DNA of 64,000 nucleotides, from contig JAJVDF010000868.1 of NCBI GenBank assembly GCA_022410635.1, forward strand, positions 63,985 to 127,984, read 5' to 3'. The translations under genes and the position numbers were made by a program. Within the stretch, counting starts at the first letter, position 1. Every line of letters begins with the position of its first letter. Source of the DNA: Tretioscincus oriximinensis (lineage: Eukaryota > Chordata > Lepidosauria > Squamata > Gymnophthalmidae). Under the pieces are notes generated by a model. That model made no database searches. It was given only the letters and a program-made list of their open reading frames with translations, and was not told the origin of the DNA. This document shows positions 57,813 through 64,000 of this stretch, in pieces.

Positions 57813-58447
57813 ACTGATACGAAGGGTAGTGAATTTCCAGATTGCTTCTTACTGCCAAAGACCCTTTTTTCCCTCTGTCCTTTAATATAAAGCTTCTGTC
57901 ATCAGCTTGCTCCAGATCCCACTTCTTCTTTTTGTTGCCTAAATGGGTTATTTAACGAGGAATTTCAAATTCAAATTCCATTAATTGGGGAACTGATCCG
58001 AAGCATGTCTACTCTGTTTTTTTNAAATTATTATTGGTTCCATATTTANGAATAGAAATTGATTGGACAGGAAAGTATGTTCAGAGCTTTGGTACCTGTA
58101 GCTATATATCACAAGCAGAGTTGGGAGTTCCTGGAAGCCAGATATCGAGCAGGGAGCCTGAAACAATGACACAGCCACAGATTTTTCCACGTGCAAGGAA
58201 TTTTTAGGGTGAAACTTCCTGTGCACAACAGGAAGTGATGTCACTCTGGGCACCGTACCCCAGAAGTAAAAACAAGAAATGACATCAAAATGATGTCATT
58301 TCTGGTAAAATGGCTGTCCCCATGTAAGGGGGATAGCCATTTGCTTTCTCGTGTACAATTTTGTTGTTCCATCAGCCTTTGAAGAGAAAACTTAAGGGTT
58401 GGATGACTTGTGTGTGGACAGGGCATTTGTGGTTGCTGTGAAAAAGT

Positions 58448-59732
58448 TCAGTAGTGATCTATATACGTTTGGGAGAGCATGAAAGATGGGGTAGGGCTGA
58501 ATNTCCATTCACCAAGCAGTAACTCCACATACTGAGGGTCCACACAGAGCATTTCACAAATATGTTCACAGTACTTTGTCTTTCCAAGGCAGTTAATATC
58601 TTTTTTACACTCATCGGGTTGAGGACCAGAGTAATCACTAGCATCTATTGGACAGACTCCACGTTTAGCTGTAATGTGGTCAGAATGAATAGCAGAACAC
58701 AGAGCATGTAAGGAACAGTTATGGGATTGTGTTGTTTCTAGCAGCTCAATAAAGTTTTGTCTTTTCTTATATTAATTCAGTATAATTTACAAAACCTTTT
58801 AGAACAGAAAAAGGAAGTTTTGTCCTTTCTTATATTAAATCAGTATAACATTGTACCATGTCTTGCTCTGTACTGACCAGATGATCCCCATTTAGGGGGG
58901 AACCTGGTTTTGGGGTGTCAACTCCACCTTTCCCGTGTGTGTGCGTGTGTGATTTCCCCCTTTTTTTTGCTGAGGAACGATTTTTTAAAATTATTTTTTN
59001 AAAAAAAAGAAATTCACTGCATCACCATTAGGGTGTGTAGCAAACNGGGCCAGCTCCTGAAGACACCCTCCCCACAGTGAAAAAAAAAGTAAAATATGCA
59101 NATTTTGCGGATTTCTCGGGTGGGGATTTNGGAGNGGTATGCATGATGGTGGGTGATTTGCATATTCATGAATATACATATTAGCACGAATATTAATTAC
59201 CCCAGTTTGGACTTCAGAAAATCTGTTCAGTCTATACTATAAAGGATTTACCTAATCATTTAAAACAAAGTTTTCTTTGCATTGTGAAATGCTCACTTCG
59301 ATGACTTTTTGAATGTTCAGGGAACAGGGAGTGGGGGGAGGTGTCTCTCTTCTTAGAGGGCAAATGATCATATGCAAGAAGACATTTTGTGTGGCGATGG
59401 TGGTTATGTACTGTGCTACTTCTTCTGTATTGTACGTAACCCTACTGGAATAAATCCAGGTGGCTTCCTTCAGATAGGGTTAGGGTTAAAGTAAGAATTG
59501 TGTTTATCAATCCTATAATATATGGAGTGTGAAAAATTCCTGCTGATCTACAATACTGTTGCCCTGAAGTAATCTAACTACAGTGAAACCCCTTGGCTGC
59601 TCCTTCTATCCAGTTCTCCTCTCAGGTGTTGATTCTGTACTCACCATCTAAGTTAGTGTCCCCAGTTGTAGATGGAAATTCTATCCAGAGGATTAGAAAA
59701 CCTGCAAGAAGAAATACAATCAGACTCTTCAT
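58448..59732 (-). pseudogene. WAP-E: degenerate WAP gene
   Basis: Exon 1 is 59732-59645: signal peptide MKSLIVFLLAGFLILWIEF, donor G|GTGAGT. Exon 2 starts at 58668 after TTACAG and encodes RGVCPID through KTKYCEHICEMLC. A 5-bp deletion after the CCTCAG codons removes the TAA and the splice donor, so the frame runs on to TGA at 58450-58448, adding about 27 residues. Only six cysteines remain: the second canonical cysteine and the first of the CC pair are lost along with the extra pair. The 3' flank changes to unrelated duplicated DNA at about 58350, so the 3'UTR exon is missing. Most likely a pseudogene, although the signal peptide is clean. Confidence 0.75.
58873..59237. mobile_element. MITE M2, copy 4 (WAP-E intron), most complete
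   Basis: Left end TACTGACCAGATGATCCCC, right end AAAATCTGTTCAGTCTATA; the interior has a long A/T run, a CCTCCCCACAGTG word and TTTGCATATTCATGAATATA near 59157-59176. Several N positions lie inside. Confidence 0.6.
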
Positions 59733-59783
59733 GGCTGCTCTGTGGATTCCGTGCTCAGATTCAGAACTGCCTAAGGCAGCAGG

Positions 59784-59791
59784 TATTTAAA
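59784..59791 (-). promoter_or_regulatory. WAP-E TATA-like box
   Basis: TTTAAATA on the minus strand, 52 bases before the ATG, so the promoter core is retained although the coding part is damaged. Confidence 0.45.
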
Positions 59792-60235
59792 AAGCTTTAA
59801 GGAATTGTGTAATATGATCTATGTTGCATTACAGTTTTCAGATTATTGTGTTGCACCATCAGTAAATACAGGAAAAAAACAGCAACATTCCAGTAAAGCC
59901 TGGAAAATAATATTGTTTCTGTTTCTTCAAGAACAGTAGTGAGTCACGTCTTCATTACTGGTTTGTCTCTTCCATTAGATGAACAAGCAGCTCTGTTTCT
60001 AGAAATGATTATAGGAGAAATGTTACAGGGTGTCCAAACCCATTTCAGTGTGGCTTTGGATTTAATTATTGGGACAAAACTGTCCTTGTCACCCTTCTGT
60101 TGCGAGAAGGGAAAGAGCTCAAGGTATAAGAGGAGCTGTTTTGGTCCAGTGCCCTGTTTTGGTACATCAACCCACAGCTGTGTGCTTCCTGGATGCTGCC
60201 TGTGGACCAGACTAAAGACATAGGATGCTTGTGGG

Positions 60236-60332
60236 AACTATAGCTTCGTGGTGTGAAGGGATAGGTATTTGCTATATTCCAGAATATAAATTTATTCCGG
60301 TTTTTAGCTCGTCAAGTGAACACACCCTTGGT
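60236..60332. repeat. End fragment of the TIR element
   Basis: TATAGCTTCGTGGTGTGAAG, TATATTCCAGAATATAAA and TTTTTAGCTCGTCAAGTGAA match the right end of copy 1 (8210-8304). Confidence 0.65.
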
Positions 60333-60551
60333 TAGTCATAAGTCACCTTTGCTTATATTGTTTAAGTCTAGATTGGAGACATATTTTTTTAAACAGAATG
60401 AAATGAAGTGAACATTTGCTAACTATCTGTCACAAAATATAAACTTTGCTCCTTGTGAAGGTCCTCTGGCTAGTGGACTAACGTCTACTACATTAGCAAT
60501 GTGACACATTAGGGACAATTCTCTGTTCATCCATTGGCTACCTACCAGGTG

Positions 60552-61690
60552 TGGTGGCCCCTACCTGAGGGCCCCAGAGTTCAATGACCCTCCCAGCTAG
60601 GGGTGCCACAATATCACCGTGTTGCCCAAGCCAGCACCCACNACTGCTTGGGGCCACAGTAATATCCTCAGGCCTACACAAGGCCTCTGTGTTTACCTCA
60701 GTGCTAGGGCTTTATTCCCAGCCCCCACCAGTATTGTGCTTATTTAGTGTCGTTACAGAAACAAAAGAAAGAAAGAGATATTTTAATTGAAACAAAGAAC
60801 AAGTTTATTGTTTACAAATAAGAAATAGAAAGAAGATAAGAATAATAAAGCTTCGGCGTTTATAAAGTAAGGCTAACTCAAGCTCAAACTCCAAGCAAGA
60901 GCAACCTTTGTTCCCAGAACTTAAAGTGACAGGCACAATGTCTATTTATTTGTTTTAACCCCAAGTCAAGCCTCCTCCAGGCCACCATACACTTCCACCC
61001 CATCCCTCTGAGGCAGATCAGAAGCGGAGCCCTCTGTCCACTCGCTGCCACCAAAAATATGTGGCGACCCCTACTTGAGGGCCCCACGATTAGATGACCC
61101 TCCCAGCTAGGAGTGCCACAATATCCCTCTGTTGCCCAAGCCAGCACCCATGACTGAAGCTGGCCTACACAAGGCCTCAGAGTTTACCTCAAGGTTGGGG
61201 CTTTATTCACAGCCCCCACCAGTAGCGTGCTTATATTTATTGTTGTTACAGAAATAAAAGAGATATTTGAACTGAAACAAATAACAAGTTTATTATTTAC
61301 AAATAAGGAAAGGAAGATTAGAATAATAAGGCTTCGGCTTTTATAAAGAAAGCCTGACTCAAGTACACACACCAAGCAAGAGCAACATTAGTTTCCAGAT
61401 ACTTCGAGAGACAGGCCCTGTGTCACTTTATTTGTTCCAGCCCCAAGTCAAGCCTCAGCTTTGACTCCTCCAGGCCACCATACACTTGCACCCCCTCCCT
61501 CAGAGGCAGATCAGAAGCGGACCCCTCTGTCCACTTGCTACACCTCAAGTCTCTCCGACAGAAAGNCCTCAAGCCCTGGTCAGCTTCCCTTTTATCCGCT
61601 CACCAGCCGGCTACTCGAGGCCCCATTGGCTGGCTCCTCCAGTCATGCCCCCTCCCAAACAGGGATTCAGGAAGCCACGCCCCTGCCCAA
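60552..61690. repeat. Two tandem copies of the 13.6-15.1 kb repeat family
   Basis: Copy 1 starts at about 60552 (GTGGCCCCTACCTGAGGGCC) and copy 2 at about 61063 (GTGGCGACCCCTACTTGAGG). The copies align throughout (ACAAGTTTATT, AAGCTTCGGC/GGCTTCGGC, CCAAGTCAAGCCT, CAGATCAGAAGCGG). Head-to-tail joining without a gap suggests unequal exchange or a composite element. No gene. Confidence 0.7.
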
Positions 61691-62059
61691 CCCTGCTATT
61701 NAGAAAGTCCCTGTTCCACAGATTTGGATTAAAGAAGTGAACATTTTTCCACATTTGATCCACGAGAAATTTCAAAGAATCTGGATTTCTCCTAAAGATA
61801 AAATCATTGCCTCTGTATAAATCTGCTAGAAGTAAAGCCTGTTATTGTGGCCCTAGCAGCCTCCTCTAATTCTTTACCATCTTCTGCCACTCTTCCACCT
61901 GCTCCAGCATCCTATCTCCCAGCCCCTCCTTTGCCCCCCATCCCCTCTGCTTTGTCATTCTGAGAGTTGATCGAAGGTGGACTAAAAGTCCCATAATGGC
62001 TGAATGTTTTGTTTTTGCATTTTCTAAGTCAAAAAACAAATCCATATTGAAAAAAATCT
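61691..62059. repeat. Duplicated flank, counterpart of 49.11-49.48 kb
   Basis: Shared words AGAAAGTCCCTGTTCCACAG, GTGAACATTTTTCC and GGCCCTAGCAGCCTCCTCTA. Part of the same copied segment as flank R. No gene. Confidence 0.65.
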
Positions 62060-63990
62060 GTTGAACGTTGAACAACAAAGATTATTCATGTTGCTGCTGT
62101 GCTTCCTCATTGTGGAAGTGAACTGAAGCTGGGGTGAAAGTCACCTAAAAGCGATTCCAGATACGTATCTCCTGCGATCCTGCAGTCCTGTTGACTGGCA
62201 TCTTCTTGAACTGTTTGTCTCCTCATGAGGGCGCAACAAACGATAGGGCAGCTCTTTATGGAGGACGCCGGCATTTCGCCATGCAGTCAGAAAAGATCTG
62301 CAATAGGAGATTCTCTTCCGGATGCATGACGAAGCCTCTGTTAAGAAGTATGGCTGGGTAGCAAAGATGACCAAATGTCGCATCAAGGATCAGGGAAGTT
62401 TTTGCTGTGTGCCCACAGCCTTAGCTTCAGTTCACTTTCAGAGTGAGAAGATGCTTTAGTTTAGCATTTGAATTAAGCCACTTTCAGAGAGAGAAAACAC
62501 CTTGCCGCCATGCTTGATGTGTTTTCTCAGCAGAGTCGTCAGGGTGATGGGAATGACTGACAGCTGCTGTCTCAGTCCCCATATGCCTGAACATAGGTGT
62601 TGGGACATGGAGAATGGGCAGTAGATGCCTCGATCCCAGTATACCTCTGCAGAAGCTTCCGGGTGTATAGAATGGACATTGGTTTGGTTTGTTCATTCCC
62701 ATGAGCCTTGACAGAGAACTGGGGGCAGCTGCTTGCCTTCGCCTCTGTATTCCCCAGCAAAGGTGTTGGGGTAGTTGCGCAATGCTGCTTCTCTCAGTGC
62801 TGAGGCAAAGGTTGTGAGGCTCTGCAGCAGGTGCACCAGATCCCTATTTTCTCCAAACAGAAAACAGTTTTGCCTTGAGCCGTTTGCAAAGTCATGCAAC
62901 ATCTGAGCAGAGTTTGCTCAGTAAAAACTATCCCAAGTGAAGGTTAACACAATTTAAATTAACCCTCAACTGGCAATGGTTTGCCATAGTGACCAGTATT
63001 TGGGGGCCTTCTGCTGAAACCAGAAGCTCTCTAGGGATCAGGACACACAGAGACTTCAGCAGATCCCTTGCTGTTGTTGCTGGCTCTTGCTAGCATTTTT
63101 AAATTTCCTTGCCACTACTCCAGCACAGGAAATTTAAGCTGTTGTGAAAGAGCAGCAGAAGATCCACTGAGATTTCCTTTGTGCCATGGATCCAGAACCT
63201 TGAGGCTTCCTCTGGCTACACAAGGAACCAGAAGTAGCACCCTGGCCTGCAATCCCTGCTTTTACGCAAGTCAAAACTTGCGTAAAACCAGGGATTTATT
63301 TGTTTTTAAGACACACTGCCTGAACATGTTTGGGAAATGCTTGGTGCAGCTTTCCTCTTTCTCTGCCCTTTCTGGCAATGTAAACAGGGCCAAAGTGGGA
63401 CAAAGAAGAAGAGAAAATAGAAAGTGGATTTAAATCCATTTTGCTGTTTTTCCAAACCATTATTTTTTCTCCTACTGGAAATGCAGCTTCTGTGAGACTA
63501 TGGCCTGATCCAGTAGGCTTGTTTCTTATGTTCTTATACAGTATACAGTACCTGTGTATCTGTAGGTTTTTAGCCATGAAAAAGATTCGGACCTAATCAA
63601 TATTATAGTCTACTTTTAAAATTATTATTGGTTCCATATTTATGGATAGAAATTGGATGGAAAGGAAAATATTTTCATTGTTTTGGAACCTGTAGCTATA
63701 TATCACAACCAGTGTTCGGGAGCTCCCGTGAGCTAGGTTGACCAGATGACCCCTTTTGGGGGAGGTTGAAAACCTGTTTTTGGGGTGCTTCCTGGTTTTT
63801 TCTGAGGTAATTTTTTTAAAAAAATTCCACAGAAAAAATATTTTTTTAAAAAAGAATTTCCTGAGAAAAAACTGGGAAGCACCCCAAAAAAGAGGTCATC
63901 TGGTCAGCCAGATATCGGGCAGGGACCCAAAACTCTGTTACAGCCCTAGGTTATCCCACGCACAAGGAATTGTAATGGCACCACTTCCTG
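62060..63990. repeat. Duplicated flank R, copy 3
   Basis: Paralogous to 36120-37920 and 49480-51170. Interrupted by MITE M1 copy 5 at 63724-63909. No gene supported. Confidence 0.75.
63724..63909. mobile_element. Foldback MITE M1, copy 5
   Basis: Ends TAGGTTGACCAGATGACC and GGTCATCTGGTCAGCC. The paralogous stretches at about 37.63 and 58.14 kb read through (GAAGCCAGATATCGAGCAGG) and show the site without insertion. Confidence 0.8.
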
Positions 63991-64000
63991 TGCTTGGAAG

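Larger units (their letters stand above)
51363..58004 (-). mobile_element. Near-full-length L1 LINE, inactive
   Basis: About 6.6 kb on the minus strand inserted into duplicated flank R: the left flank ends ..ATAGTCTATTTTT and the right flank resumes ..AAATTATTATTGGTTCC, contiguous in the other copies. A GTCTAC/GTCTAT..TTTTT word on both sides is a possible target duplication. It contains ORF1 (57812-56592), an unusually long inter-ORF region (56591-55186) and ORF2 (55185-51640). Frameshifts, stops and a nested Penelope-like insertion make it inactive. Confidence 0.85.

Overview
The window is vertebrate nuclear DNA, almost certainly from a squamate reptile, probably a lizard; the species cannot be named from the sequence. 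The evidence is AT-rich DNA packed with interspersed repeats, spliced genes with GT/AG introns, SINEs with a tRNA-like head of the Sauria-SINE type, CR1/L2 3' ends, an L1, a Penelope-like element and a mariner. No bacterial-style gene organisation, CRISPR array or rRNA is present.

The host genes form a cluster of small secreted WAP (whey acidic protein, four-disulfide core) genes, here called WAP-0 and WAP-A to WAP-E. All use the same plan: exon 1 encodes a signal peptide, a phase-1 intron follows, and exon 2 encodes one WAP domain. WAP-0 (15.44 to 11.53 kb, minus) has a canonical 8-cysteine domain and its own signal peptide. WAP-A (26.1-24.8 kb, minus), WAP-B (35.4-34.4 kb, minus) and WAP-C (39.65-40.92 kb, plus) are close paralogs of 75 codons whose domain has 10 cysteines. 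WAP-D (47.96-46.59 kb, minus) keeps an open frame but carries a diverged exon 2 with 7 cysteines, and half of the older exon 2 lies stranded downstream. WAP-E (59.73-58.45 kb, minus) has 6 cysteines, has lost the stop and splice donor of exon 2, and is probably a pseudogene. The five paralogs share a TATA-like TTTAAATA box, a 3'UTR exon where it survives, and long flanks, so they arose by segmental duplication. WAP-C is inverted against WAP-D, giving an imperfect palindrome from about 38.65 to 49.19 kb.

Layout: 1-11 kb, repeats only; 11.5-15.5 kb, WAP-0 with a repeat-filled intron; 16-24 kb, a decayed LINE, a 738 bp trinucleotide array and other repeats; 24-26.2 kb, WAP-A; 26.5-30.1 kb, a nest of transposons (a Penelope-like RT split by a deleted mariner and a foldback MITE); 30-32.5 kb, LINE fragments; 32.5-49.2 kb, WAP-B, -C and -D; 49.5-51.3 kb, duplicated flank; 51.4-58.0 kb, a near-full-length L1 that carries a cysteine cluster of CXC type inside ORF1; 58.3-60.2 kb, WAP-E; 60.5-64 kb, tandem repeat copies and another duplicated flank.

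Three solo LTRs sit at single-copy positions inside duplicated DNA and have 5-bp target duplications; the paralogous copies preserve the empty sites. WAP proteins are generally secreted protease inhibitors or antimicrobial proteins, and some squamate members (waprins) occur in venoms. Nothing in this window says which role applies.
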